From IMCC26207 sp037141255 (lineage in GTDB: Bacteria > Actinomycetota > Acidimicrobiia > Acidimicrobiales > Microtrichaceae), in the NCBI GenBank assembly GCA_037141255.1, contig JBAXCX010000033.1:1-24143 (forward strand): 24,143 nt of DNA. The letters are read 5' to 3'. A program made the position numbers and the translations under genes. Position 1 is the stretch's first letter; each line of letters starts with the position of its first letter. Below the pieces are notes generated by a model. The model worked only from the letters and a program-made list of their open reading frames with translations, had not been told where the DNA came from and did not search any database. Positions 6,416 to 13,872 of this stretch are shown one piece after another.

Positions 6416-8533
6416 GTGAGTTTTTCTGGACCCGATGGCGAACTCGATCCTGCTGGCCGAGTTGACTGGCTGCGCGAGCAGATTGCCGAACATAATCAGG
6501 CGTATTACGAGCGGGATGCTCCGATCATCGCTGACGCAGAGTACGACCTGTTGATGAGAGAGCTCCGTTTTCTTGAGGCTGCTCATCCTGATCTCCTGAC
6601 CCCTCAGAGTCCGACTCAGGCGGGAGTGGGTGGTTCGCCCTCCGAGCAGTTCTCTCCGGTGGAGCATCGCCGTCGGATGATGAGCTTGGACAATGCAATG
6701 GACCTTGATGAGCTGCGCGCTTGGGGGGATCGCACGGCGCGCCGTTTGGAAGATCTTGGTCATGACACAGCGGTTCGCTATGTGTGCGAACTCAAAATCG
6801 ATGGCCTAGCAGTGTCGATTCGTTATGAACAGGGGCGGCTTGTGCAAGCCGCCACGCGTGGAGATGGTCGAGTTGGTGAGGATGTCACCGCCAACGTGGT
6901 TGGCATCGACGCAGTTCCCAAGGAGCTTGGGCCTGGCGCTCCCGAAGTGCTCGAAGCTCGCGGCGAAATCTACTTGCCGCTGGACTCCTTCGAAGCGCTT
7001 CGGCAACGCGTCATTGCCGAGAACGAAGCGCTAGCAGCCAAGGGAAACCGTCAGCGGCCGATTCCTGTCAACCCGCGTAATGCCGGGGCTGGTTCGTTGC
7101 GTCAGAAGGACCCACAGATCACCGCGTCTCGTGGCTTGGCCTGGTGGTGTTACCAGCTTGGCGAGGTTGTCGGAGTAGAAGAACCTCCGGCGCATTCCGC
7201 AGCGCTTGCCTGGCTCGGCGAACTGCGTATCCCCGTCAACCCGGAGACGAAGGTGGTGGACGACCTCGACCAGGTGTACGAGTTTTGCGCCTACTGGATT
7301 CAGCATCGTCACGAACTTCCCTATGAGATCGACGGGGTGGTCATCAAGATTGACGACCTTGGTGTTCAGCAAGTTCTTGGAGCGACGGCAAAAGCACCTC
7401 GGTGGGCAATTGCGTTCAAGCTGCCGCCAGAGGAGCGCACCACCTTGTTGGAAGACATCCAAGTCTCGATTGGCAGGACCGGCAAAGCAACGCCCTTTGC
7501 GGTGCTCAAGCCCGTGTTTGTCGGCGGTTCCACGGTTGGAATGTCTACGCTGCACAATCAGGATCAGGTTCGACATAAAGACGTACGCCCCGGTGACACC
7601 GTGATTTTGCGCAAAGCAGGAGACGTCATTCCCGAGGTGGTGGGCCCAGTGCTCGAGATGCGACCGCTCGGCCTACCAGAGTGGCGGTTTCCGGCCGACT
7701 GCCCGTCTTGTCATCAGCCGCTGATTCGTCAGGATGGCGAGTCTCAGCATCTGTGTGTGAATCCTGAATGCCCACAAAAGCGCTGGGCGAGTATTTGCCA
7801 CTTTGCCTCGCGTGGCGCAATGGATATTGATGGCCTGGGTGAACAACAGATCGCATCATTTCTTGAGCTGGGGTTGATTCGCGATGTGGCCGATATCTAT
7901 ACGTTGCAGGCCGAGCCCATTATGCAACTGCCGGGTTATCAGCAACTTTCGGTTCAGAACCTTCTCGCAGCTATTGACCGTTCTCGCTCTCGACCCTTAG
8001 GAAACCTGCTCTTTGGGCTGAATATCTTGCACCTTGGAGCAGCTGGCGGACAGACGATCGCTGCAGCCTTTGGCAACCTCGAACGCATCATGAACGCAAG
8101 CATCGAAGAATTGTCTGCAGTGCCGGGCATTGGGCCAGTCATTGCTGGCTCGGTGTTCTCATTCTTTGCAGAGCCAAAAAATACCGAGCTCGTTCAGCGG
8201 CTCGTTGACGCAGGGGTAAACACGCTCGGCCCCGAGCGTTCGCTGTTGCCGCAAACGCTCGCAGGGAAGAGTGTGGTCGTCACCGGGTCGCTGAAAGGGT
8301 TCTCGCGAGATGCTTGCTCCGCAGCAATCAAGGAGCGCGGTGGAACTGCGCCCGGAAGTGTTTCCAAGAAGACCTTTGCGGTGATCATCGGGGAGGAGCC
8401 CGGCGCCTCGAAATTGACCAAGGCCACTCAATTGAATGTTCCGCAACTCACAGAGGCTCAGTTCGTTGAGCTGCTCGAGACGGGTCAGCTTCCGGCACCG
8501 GTACCGGCACCGGAAAGGGATTCAGAGACATGA
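6416..8533 (+). CDS. ligA: NAD-dependent DNA ligase LigA
   Basis: LigA seals nicks in replication and repair using NAD+. The 705-residue protein has the full architecture: Ia domain with YYERDAPIIADAEYD (NMN binding, 30-44), adenylation domain with the nucleophilic Lys127 in CELKIDGLAV, and IDGVVIKI at 305-312. The OB fold is followed by a four-cysteine zinc finger (Cys429, 432, 447, 452), helix-hairpin-helix repeats with LSAVPGIGPVIAGSV, and a C-terminal BRCT domain from about 620 (GKSVVVTGSLKGFSRD). The length is normal. The start is GTG with an apparent leaderless promoter. The stop overlaps the start of the HAD gene by 4 bp, so the two are probably one transcript. The last 15 residues are Pro/Ala-rich, with a GGTACCGGCACCGG-like repeat in the DNA. 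Confidence 0.98.
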   Translation: MSFSGPDGELDPAGRVDWLREQIAEHNQAYYERDAPIIADAEYDLLMRELRFLEAAHPDLLTPQSPTQAGVGGSPSEQFSPVEHRRRMMSLDNAMDLDELRAWGDRTARRLEDLGHDTAVRYVCELKIDGLAVSIRYEQGRLVQAATRGDGRVGEDVTANVVGIDAVPKELGPGAPEVLEARGEIYLPLDSFEALRQRVIAENEALAAKGNRQRPIPVNPRNAGAGSLRQKDPQITASRGLAWWCYQLGEVVGVEEPPAHSAALAWLGELRIPVNPETKVVDDLDQVYEFCAYWIQHRHELPYEIDGVVIKIDDLGVQQVLGATAKAPRWAIAFKLPPEERTTLLEDIQVSIGRTGKATPFAVLKPVFVGGSTVGMSTLHNQDQVRHKDVRPGDTVILRKAGDVIPEVVGPVLEMRPLGLPEWRFPADCPSCHQPLIRQDGESQHLCVNPECPQKRWASICHFASRGAMDIDGLGEQQIASFLELGLIRDVADIYTLQAEPIMQLPGYQQLSVQNLLAAIDRSRSRPLGNLLFGLNILHLGAAGGQTIAAAFGNLERIMNASIEELSAVPGIGPVIAGSVFSFFAEPKNTELVQRLVDAGVNTLGPERSLLPQTLAGKSVVVTGSLKGFSRDACSAAIKERGGTAPGSVSKKTFAVIIGEEPGASKLTKATQLNVPQLTEAQFVELLETGQLPAPVPAPERDSET

Positions 8534-9177
8534 CCGTGCGTGCAGTGATTTTTGATTTTGGGGGCGTGTTCGTTGATTCGCCCTTTGATGCAGCGGTCAC
8601 GGCTGCAGCCTCGCTCGATGTTGACCCCGCCGCGATGCTCGAGATTGTGTTTGGGTCCTATGAGCTCGATACTGACCACGCTTGGCACCGCCTCGAACGA
8701 GGCGAAATTCCACTTACTGAGGCCCGAGACCTGATCATGGCAGCCTCGACCGCCGAGGGTGGGCCGCTGCTTGATCCCTTCGAATTGTTGATGGCGCTCG
8801 GTGGGGGCGGCGTCCGTGAAGAGATGGTTGACTTTGTCCGCGCCGCAAGAACAGCGGGCTTGGCTACGTCAATTCTGACGAATAACGCGCAGGAGTTCGC
8901 CGATTTTTGGAAGCCCCTACTTCCCCTTGATGAGCTCTTCGACGACGTGGTCGACTCCTCATTCGTGGGGTTGAGAAAACCAGACGCGAGAATCTATGAA
9001 CTCGCTCTTGAACGCCTAGGGGTGTCCGCAGCGGAGGCGGTGTTTATTGACGATGCGCCCGGTAACGTGGCCGCCGCTCGGCAGCTCGGGATGTCCGCGG
9101 TGCTCATTGGGACCAAGCGTTCAGATCAGCCGCGCGCAATCGAGGAGTTGCATCAACTCACTGGGGTGCCTCGTTAG
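8530..9177 (+). CDS. HAD-superfamily hydrolase (epoxide-hydrolase N-domain-like phosphatase)
   Basis: This 215-residue haloacid dehalogenase-type protein is probably a phosphatase for a small phosphorylated metabolite. Motif I is VIFDFGGVF with nucleophile Asp9; the usual second Asp (DxD) is Gly11. Motif II is SILTNN (Thr117), motif III is GLRKPDARIYE (Lys150), and motif IV is VFIDDAPGN (Asp174, Asp175). A DFGGV motif I followed by RKPD and IDD is typical of the phosphatase domain fused to soluble epoxide hydrolases and of ACAD10-type proteins, so I place it in that subgroup (HAD-IA-v3-like). A helical cap lies at about residues 16-85. It starts with ATG inside the ligA stop (ATGA), implying coupling. 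The substrate is unknown. Confidence 0.88.
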   Translation: MTVRAVIFDFGGVFVDSPFDAAVTAAASLDVDPAAMLEIVFGSYELDTDHAWHRLERGEIPLTEARDLIMAASTAEGGPLLDPFELLMALGGGGVREEMVDFVRAARTAGLATSILTNNAQEFADFWKPLLPLDELFDDVVDSSFVGLRKPDARIYELALERLGVSAAEAVFIDDAPGNVAAARQLGMSAVLIGTKRSDQPRAIEELHQLTGVPR

Positions 9178-9192
9178 ATCGCACTCTCTGAT

Positions 9193-9204
9193 GGGGTGTG
9201 CCCC
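9193..9204. terminator. Short GC hairpin between convergent genes
   Basis: GGGG-TGTG-CCCC forms a 4-bp hairpin in the 66-bp gap between the HAD gene (plus) and the small membrane protein gene (minus). There is no T-run, so terminator function is only suggested by position. Confidence 0.25.
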
Positions 9205-9243
9205 GCCTGATACAGAAGCTGCAACGCCAGGTTGTGATCTGAC

Positions 9244-9708
9244 TCAGGTGGCGTCGAAGCACCAAGAAACTGGACTGGCGGTGGATTCTTGTTCGAGTTC
9301 ATTCCACACCATGGCAATCACGCAGTTCTGTCCTGAGTTCAACTTTTCTACGGGCTTGTCGGGGCCTGGCTGGTAGAGCACCTGTCCCGTTCCAAGATCC
9401 GTGATCAGGCCATCTTCCGGGGATCGAATCTCGGTGCCGTTGATAGTGAGCGTGGCCTTGTAGCCCTCGGCTAAGTCCAGCCCGACCTGAGCTTGACGCA
9501 GGACCTCGTCCCCAGAAGCGGGAACGAGTCGCTCCACTGATTTCGGAAGGTTGTCGGAGGCGCTCTCCATTCCCGTTGTGGCATTTTTGCCGGTGAAGAA
9601 GATCCCAACTAGTGCACCAATAATCAAAAACGTAATAATCCCTTTTCGTGCCCAGTCGCTCAGTTCAAACCGAGAGGGATGTGTGGGAGGGGATTCGGTG
9701 TCGCTCAT
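9244..9708 (-). CDS. Hypothetical single-pass membrane protein with extracytoplasmic domain
   Basis: No known family is recognised. From ATG 9708 the protein has 154 residues: a cytoplasmic N-terminus MSDTESPPTHPSRFELSDWA, one transmembrane helix at about 23-40 (IITFLIIGALVGIFF), then an outside domain of about 110 residues. That domain contains VERLVPASGDEVLRQAQVG, an ATLTINGTEI beta segment, VLYQPGPDKPVE and two cysteines near the end (NCVIAMVW and SWCFDAT) that could form a disulfide. ATG 9708 is preferred over an upstream ATG at 9759 because the longer form adds 17 residues of no clear character and would overlap the kinase promoter. It is divergent from the PASTA kinase gene, which may suggest a cell-envelope role, but that is inference only. 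Confidence 0.75.
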   Translation of the reverse strand: MSDTESPPTHPSRFELSDWARKGIITFLIIGALVGIFFTGKNATTGMESASDNLPKSVERLVPASGDEVLRQAQVGLDLAEGYKATLTINGTEIRSPEDGLITDLGTGQVLYQPGPDKPVEKLNSGQNCVIAMVWNELEQESTASPVSWCFDAT

Positions 9709-9753
9709 CACCCCTAGGTTTACCCTGTACCCGACCTGCAGGGGTAGCGGCTG

Positions 9754-9759
9754 TACCAT
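9754..9759 (+). promoter_or_regulatory. Putative -10 box (TACCAT) for the leaderless PASTA kinase gene
   Basis: TACCAT fits TANNNT and is followed by 6 nt (GAACCT) and then the GTG at 9766, so transcription would begin on the start codon. The -35 region (CCGACC at 9731-9736) is weak. Confidence 0.5.
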
Positions 9760-9765
9760 GAACCT

Positions 9766-11892
9766 GTGACGTCCCCTCGCCTCACCGATGAGACCGGGCG
9801 TGAGCTTGGCGGAAGGTACCGCTTGGTAGCCCCTATAGGCGCAGGTACTTCTTCTCGCGTGTTTCTAGCAATTGATACGCAGCTCAAGCGTCGAGTGGCA
9901 GTAAAGCTGCTTCACGAAGCTCTGGCCGAGGATCAGGGGTTTCTTCAACGCTTCCGTGCAGAGGCGCGAGCTGCTGGAGCGCTGAATCACCCGAATATCG
10001 TCTCAGTTTTTGACTGGGGAGAAGACGCCTCGCAGGGGAGGCTCATTCCGTATTTGGTGACGGAGTATCTGGGCGGAGGCAGCCTTCGCTCCATGCTCGA
10101 TCAGAGCGAGTTGCTCAGCCAATCTCAAACCTTGGTGGTTGGATTGCAAACTGCTCGGGCGTTAGCTCATGCACACTTGCGCGGCCTCGTGCACCGTGAC
10201 GTCAAACCGGGGAATCTGCTCTTTGATGAGGAGGGCCGCCTGCGCTTAGCTGACTTTGGCTTAGCCCGCGCGTTGGCCGAGGCATCTTGGACAGAGCCGA
10301 GCGGTTCCCTTGCAGGAAGCACTCGCTACGCCTCGCCTGAACAAGCGCTGGGACGTCGACTCGATGGCCGGTCAGACGTCTACTCCCTGACACTGTTACT
10401 GGTGGAGTGTGTGACTGGCCAGGTTCCCCTGCTGGGAGAGACCACTGCTTCTACGTTGGCGCTTCGCACCCAGTCTGATATCGACCTTGATGTGTCATTG
10501 GGTGGTCTGCGGTCGGTATTAGAGCGTGCTGGACGACTTGACCCTCAGGATCGGCCAGAGGCAGCCGAGTTCGAGATTGCGCTCATGGCCGCCGCAGAAG
10601 AACTTGCGCGCCCGGAGCCACTTCCAATTGTTTTGACCTTGGGTGCGGCCGAACAAACTACCGAGTTGAGACAAGTCAGCGGCCTCGGGCTGATCCAAGA
10701 ACTGGGTGCAGAGTCAACCCTTGAATCCGGAGGTGACTCCGCCCGAGCAGCAGGTGCAGCAGCTGGACTTGGCGCTACTGCGGAGTCCCAAGTAGCTGCG
10801 GCAACTCACGCTGGGTTAGCGGCTGATCCAGAACCGCAGTTTGCTGCAACTGCTGCAGTTGTTGCCGCATCTGGAGATTCCGCAGAGGTCTCTGCCGAAG
10901 CGGCCGGTGGCGCTGCTGCGATTGCGAGCTCACTCGGCACCGAGACCGGGGCTGGGAAAGCTTCAGAGTCTGCTCGCCCTGCTCGAAAGAAACCTCGCAC
11001 CCGAACTCTGGTGGCTTTGGTACTTGGAGTGCTCCTCATTGCTGCGGCGGGTTGGTGGTTCTTCGTGCGTGTGCCAGTGCACGATGTTCCTGATCTCATT
11101 GGCCTTGATCTTGGCGCGGCTACAGCTGAGGCCAGAGATTTGGGCTACCAGGTTGACTCCTCTACCAAGGATCGCCAAGACGGCAGCGTTGCAGGGCAGG
11201 TTCTTGCTCAGAGTCCAGCACCTCAAAAGCCACTCGCTGAGGGGTCTACCGTGCAACTCACGGTGTCGCTCGGAGCGACCCTGACCAACATGCCAGCGGT
11301 TGTGGGGTTACCTGAAGCCGAGGCCAGAGCTGCGATTGAGGGCGCTGGGCTGACTGTTGGCGATGTGGCTCGGTCGATCAACGAGACGGTGGCCAAGGAC
11401 GCGGTGATCAGCGCAACCGCAGCAGCAGGGCAAGAGAAAGTCAATGCCCAAGGTGAGATTCCCAAGGGCACCGTGTTGAATCTGGCTGTCTCAGACGGTC
11501 CGGCGCCACGCATCGTTCCCGCTGGACTCGTTGGTTCAACGGTTGATCAGGCGCGAGCCGCTCTGGCTGCGGTTCAACTCGAGGCTGCCGTCAATGAGGA
11601 CTACAGCGATACGGCTCCACCCGGCTACATCATCTCTTCGAATAAGGAACCAGGAACTGAAGTGCCGCGTGGGTACACGCTCACGCTCGTGATGTCGAAG
11701 GGCCCTCAGCCCGTAGCCGTTCCCGATGTGCGTAACCTCTCCGGAACGCAGGCCTCGGCTCAGCTCGAAGCTCAGGGGTTTACCGTCTCGGGCATTGAGG
11801 GTCCACCCTCTGGCGTTGTGCTGCAGACTGATCCAACTCCTGGAGAGTTGCTCCCACGAGGTACTGCGGTGCGAATCTTTACCAAGAAGTAG
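9766..11892 (+). CDS. Serine/threonine protein kinase with four PASTA domains (PknB-like)
   Basis: This 708-residue membrane kinase probably senses peptidoglycan fragments or lipid II and phosphorylates cell-division and cell-wall proteins. Kinase domain, about 15-280: glycine loop IGAGTSSRVFLA (24-35), Lys47 in VAVKLL, HRDVKPGNLL (catalytic Asp145), DFG at 163-165, a Ser/Thr-rich activation loop ending GSTRYASPEQ, and RSDVYSL. Residues about 290-400 form a low-complexity linker very rich in Ala, Gly, Ser and Glu. A basic stop-transfer segment (RPARKKPRTRT) precedes the single transmembrane helix at 414-434. Outside are four PASTA repeats, roughly 438-503, 508-577, 581-646 and 650-708. The GTG start is supported by a TANNNT box 6 nt upstream. 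It is not beside the usual pbpA-rodA-PP2C cluster, at least in this window, so I give no gene symbol. Confidence 0.95.
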   Translation: MTSPRLTDETGRELGGRYRLVAPIGAGTSSRVFLAIDTQLKRRVAVKLLHEALAEDQGFLQRFRAEARAAGALNHPNIVSVFDWGEDASQGRLIPYLVTEYLGGGSLRSMLDQSELLSQSQTLVVGLQTARALAHAHLRGLVHRDVKPGNLLFDEEGRLRLADFGLARALAEASWTEPSGSLAGSTRYASPEQALGRRLDGRSDVYSLTLLLVECVTGQVPLLGETTASTLALRTQSDIDLDVSLGGLRSVLERAGRLDPQDRPEAAEFEIALMAAAEELARPEPLPIVLTLGAAEQTTELRQVSGLGLIQELGAESTLESGGDSARAAGAAAGLGATAESQVAAATHAGLAADPEPQFAATAAVVAASGDSAEVSAEAAGGAAAIASSLGTETGAGKASESARPARKKPRTRTLVALVLGVLLIAAAGWWFFVRVPVHDVPDLIGLDLGAATAEARDLGYQVDSSTKDRQDGSVAGQVLAQSPAPQKPLAEGSTVQLTVSLGATLTNMPAVVGLPEAEARAAIEGAGLTVGDVARSINETVAKDAVISATAAAGQEKVNAQGEIPKGTVLNLAVSDGPAPRIVPAGLVGSTVDQARAALAAVQLEAAVNEDYSDTAPPGYIISSNKEPGTEVPRGYTLTLVMSKGPQPVAVPDVRNLSGTQASAQLEAQGFTVSGIEGPPSGVVLQTDPTPGELLPRGTAVRIFTKK

Positions 11893-11975
11893 CGGCGGCA
11901 GCATGCCCTCGCACGCGGCGCTCAATCGCCTATCCACCACTCTCCGTGTTCTGCAGCCTACTTTTAACCAGTCTG

Positions 11976-12061
11976 ACCGTTCGTCTCGTTGGGGTGGTCT
12001 GCTGGACGTGGTGTTCCCCAGCCTCCGCGATGAAGCGGCCGCCCCAACGAGGCAGAACGGT
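11976..12061 (+). other. Long hairpin (24-bp stem, nested stem in loop), probable plus-strand RNA structure
   Basis: The arm 11976-11999 pairs with 12037-12061, leaving one bulged A (12054). The core CTCGTTGGGG/CCCCAACGAG is perfect. The three non-Watson-Crick positions are all U-G in plus-strand RNA (T84/G52, T95/G41, T98/G38 in the last two digits), but would be A-C mismatches in minus-strand RNA. The 37-nt loop contains GCTGG (12001-12005) pairing with CCAGC (12018-12022). It lies 84 nt after the kinase stop, in the 224-bp gap before the convergent SCP2 gene. It has no U-run, so it is not a standard intrinsic terminator. It could be a transcript end or stabiliser, a small RNA, or a palindromic repeat element. 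Confidence 0.8.
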
Positions 12062-12081
12062 GAACGAATCAAGCCACAGAC

Positions 12082-12109
12082 TCGCGGTGGCAGAGTCGCG
12101 GTGGCAGAC
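12082..12109. repeat. 14-bp tandem duplication next to the SCP2 stop
   Basis: TCGCGGTGGCAGAG (12082-12095) is followed directly by TCGCGGTGGCAGAC (12096-12109), 13 of 14 identical. It lies in the gap between the kinase and the SCP2 gene, 8 bp from the SCP2 stop codon. No function is evident. Confidence 0.85.
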
Positions 12110-12116
12110 GGCGTGA

Positions 12117-12524
12117 CTATTCGGTCATCTCTTGGATTTGGGCAGCAACGGCGGCAGCACTCGGGTCGGCTGCCCCGGCTTGCATCGCCATGAGTTTGGT
12201 GATGTCGCCATCTACCTTGATTTTTCCTGCCATAAAGGCCTGCATGCCAACCTGCGGATTACCTTCAACGAGGATTGCCTTGGCGGTGGCGTAATCCAGC
12301 GTCACGGTCAGGTCAGGATTCTCGATATGGCCAAGGTCCATCTTGAGTTCACCATCAGAGGTATCAAGGTGGGCCTTGATGTCACCATCGCCGAAAGGTA
12401 CTTCGGTGATGATCTGGTTCATTCGCATCGCATGGGCTGGGGGCGTGTCATCAACCCCTGATGCTGCTCGGATTGACCGGGCCTGCTCAATCCATTCCTC
12501 GGTCAGAAAGACGTACTTGGTCAT
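12117..12524 (-). CDS. SCP2 sterol-carrier domain protein
   Basis: This 135-residue single-domain protein resembles the SCP2 family, small hydrophobic-pocket proteins that bind sterols, fatty acids or acyl-CoAs. The supporting features are the order of the fold: KAHLDTSDGELKMDLGHI, then PDLTVTLDYATAKAILVEGN, then MQAFMAGKIKVDGDITKLMA, which is the most typical SCP2 stretch, ending in an Ala-rich helix. ATG 12524 is chosen because GAGAGGG (complement of 12532-12538) lies 7 nt upstream, one of the better ribosome sites in the window. In context, the acyl-CoA dehydrogenase and acyl-CoA ligase nearby suggest lipid or acyl-CoA handling, but the ligand is unknown. It is convergent with the kinase and divergent from the alpha/beta hydrolase. 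Confidence 0.9.
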   Translation of the reverse strand: MTKYVFLTEEWIEQARSIRAASGVDDTPPAHAMRMNQIITEVPFGDGDIKAHLDTSDGELKMDLGHIENPDLTVTLDYATAKAILVEGNPQVGMQAFMAGKIKVDGDITKLMAMQAGAADPSAAAVAAQIQEMTE

Positions 12525-12647
12525 CGGTGGACCCTCTCGTTGTGGCAAGTGTTTTCAGGTTCTGAGATTCGGAGATCGGTAGAACTGCTGCGATTGTGTC
12601 AGCATGATCCTCGTCGCCCGTGAAGGACACTAGCGGGGGAGCAGGCC

Positions 12648-12653
12648 TAAAGT
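12648..12653 (+). promoter_or_regulatory. Putative -10 box (TAAAGT) for the alpha/beta hydrolase gene
   Basis: TAAAGT at 12648-12653 would give a start of transcription near 12660 and a short leader of about 21 nt carrying GGAG (12672-12675), 5 nt before ATG 12681. Unlike several neighbours, this gene appears to have a normal ribosome site. Confidence 0.4.
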
Positions 12654-12680
12654 GCAGGCAACCAAGTGAGCGGAGTTGTT

Positions 12681-13430
12681 ATGAGTCAAGTTATTCCAGG
12701 AGCCGAACCACTGACCGCCGAGGGTGGGTCAACCGGAGTTCTGGTTCTGCACGGTTTCACCGGCAATCCCCAGTCGATGCGGCCACTAGCTCAGGCATTC
12801 GTGGATGCGGGCTACTCAGTCGAGCAGCCACTGCTGAGGGGGCACGGGACCGTAGTTGAGGACATGTTGGACACCACTTGGGAGGACTGGTCAGCAGATG
12901 CCGAGGCTGCATATCAGTCGCTTGCTTCGAGAACTGAGTCGGTGGTCGTGGCGGGTCTGTCGATGGGTGGCTCGCTTACCCTATGGTTGGCAACCAAGCA
13001 TCCAGAGATTGCCGGAATCATTTGTGTGAACCCGGCAACTCAAGTGGCGCCCGAGGTTAGGGATTTTGTCGCTGGAATGGTGGCGGCCGGAGACATCGTG
13101 ATGACCGGCATTGGTTCAGATGTTGCCGACCCGAACTCACCTGAGTCTGCCTATGCAGACACGCCGCTTCAGCCGTTGCTCTCGATGTTTGATGCGGCGA
13201 TACACACTCAGGCGGCATTGCCGAGCGTGAAGTGCCCGTTGCTCCTCTTCACGAGCCCGCAGGATCACGTGGTGCCCCCAACTGACTCTGATTACCTTGC
13301 AGAAATATATGGCGGGCCAGTAGAGCGCGTCAGTTGTGAACGCAGCTACCACGTTGCAACCCTGGATTACGACAAAGAGATGATTATCGATCGCTCCATG
13401 AAGTTCATTCGCACGGTGAGCCCTCAATAA
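12681..13430 (+). CDS. Alpha/beta hydrolase (carboxylesterase / monoacylglycerol lipase-like)
   Basis: This 249-residue serine hydrolase likely cleaves a carboxylic or short-chain glycerol ester. The oxyanion region is VLVLHGFTGNP (20-30), the nucleophile is Ser94 in AGLSMGGSL, and the probable acid and base are Asp195 in SPQDHVVPP and His224 in SYHVATLDYD. The HGFTGNP start, LLRGHG and the SYH-V-TLD ending match the thermostable carboxylesterase Est30 / bacterial monoacylglycerol lipase group. The length is right for that group, and it is cytoplasmic with no signal peptide. ATG 12681 has a GGAG ribosome site 5 nt upstream; an in-frame GTG at 12666 would only add five residues. The gene stands alone before gatC with 94 bp between. 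Confidence 0.92.
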   Translation: MSQVIPGAEPLTAEGGSTGVLVLHGFTGNPQSMRPLAQAFVDAGYSVEQPLLRGHGTVVEDMLDTTWEDWSADAEAAYQSLASRTESVVVAGLSMGGSLTLWLATKHPEIAGIICVNPATQVAPEVRDFVAGMVAAGDIVMTGIGSDVADPNSPESAYADTPLQPLLSMFDAAIHTQAALPSVKCPLLLFTSPQDHVVPPTDSDYLAEIYGGPVERVSCERSYHVATLDYDKEMIIDRSMKFIRTVSPQ

Positions 13431-13508
13431 CTGGGCCGCACTGAGCGGGGCTAAACCGCGTAACTGCCCAACTGGCTGCACCCTACTGAGCAGGTGTGAC
13501 GAGACCGG

Positions 13509-13514
13509 TAGAGT
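13509..13514 (+). promoter_or_regulatory. Putative -10 box (TAGAGT) for the gatCAB operon
   Basis: TAGAGT lies 10 nt before the gatC ATG (13525), giving an expected transcript start near 13521 and a leader of only about 4 nt. The same hexamer stands before the acyl-CoA ligase gene. No ribosome site is visible before gatC. Confidence 0.45.
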
Positions 13515-13524
13515 GTGAACTCAT

Positions 13525-13872
13525 ATGACTGAGTCCATATCACCGGATCGCACCGATACTCCGCCTTCAACTAGCGAGCGCATCACCACCGAACAAGTCG
13601 CCAAGGTTGCCAAGCTGGCACGCCTTCGCCTGACTGATGAGGAACTCACTCGGTTCACCGGCCAACTTGGCGATGTGTTGGAACATGCAGCAGATCTTGA
13701 CCTGTTGGACCTTGCAGGCGTTGAGCCAATGGCGCAGCCCATCCCGCTCTCCAACGTGTTCCGAAAAGATGTCCCCGGCCCGATTCTTGATCGCGATGAG
13801 GTCCTTGCAGTGGCGCCGGCCACCGAGGACGGATTCTTTCGGGTGCCGCCAGTTCTTGGAGAGTCAGAGTGA
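13525..13872 (+). CDS. gatC: Glutamyl/aspartyl-tRNA amidotransferase subunit C
   Basis: GatC wraps around GatA and holds the GatCAB complex together. This complex amidates Glu-tRNA(Gln) and/or Asp-tRNA(Asn). The 115-residue protein shows the family pattern ITTEQVAKVAKLARLRLTDE followed by FTGQLGDVLEHAADLDLLDL, GVEPMAQPIPL and the conserved end LRKD-like FRKDVPG. It is about 15-20 residues longer at the N-terminus than usual (a Thr/Ser/Pro/Asp-rich stretch). The stop overlaps the gatA start (GTGA), so the operon is gatC-gatA-gatB with coupled translation. Confidence 0.96.
   Translation: MTESISPDRTDTPPSTSERITTEQVAKVAKLARLRLTDEELTRFTGQLGDVLEHAADLDLLDLAGVEPMAQPIPLSNVFRKDVPGPILDRDEVLAVAPATEDGFFRVPPVLGESE

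Noticed and set aside
8500..8520. CGGTACCGGCACCGG-type repeat at the ligA end
   Set aside because: It is a short Pro/Ala codon repeat inside the coding sequence; no sign of a regulatory palindrome beyond that.
11976..12061. Insertion element or MITE with terminal inverted repeats
   Set aside because: No flanking target duplication was found and the arms are joined by only 37 nt; an RNA hairpin fits better, although a dispersed repeat is not excluded.
11726..12193. 155-codon plus-strand frame overlapping the kinase 3' end and SCP2
   Set aside because: It overlaps two confident genes and runs through the hairpin and tandem repeat; no protein-like features or ribosome site.
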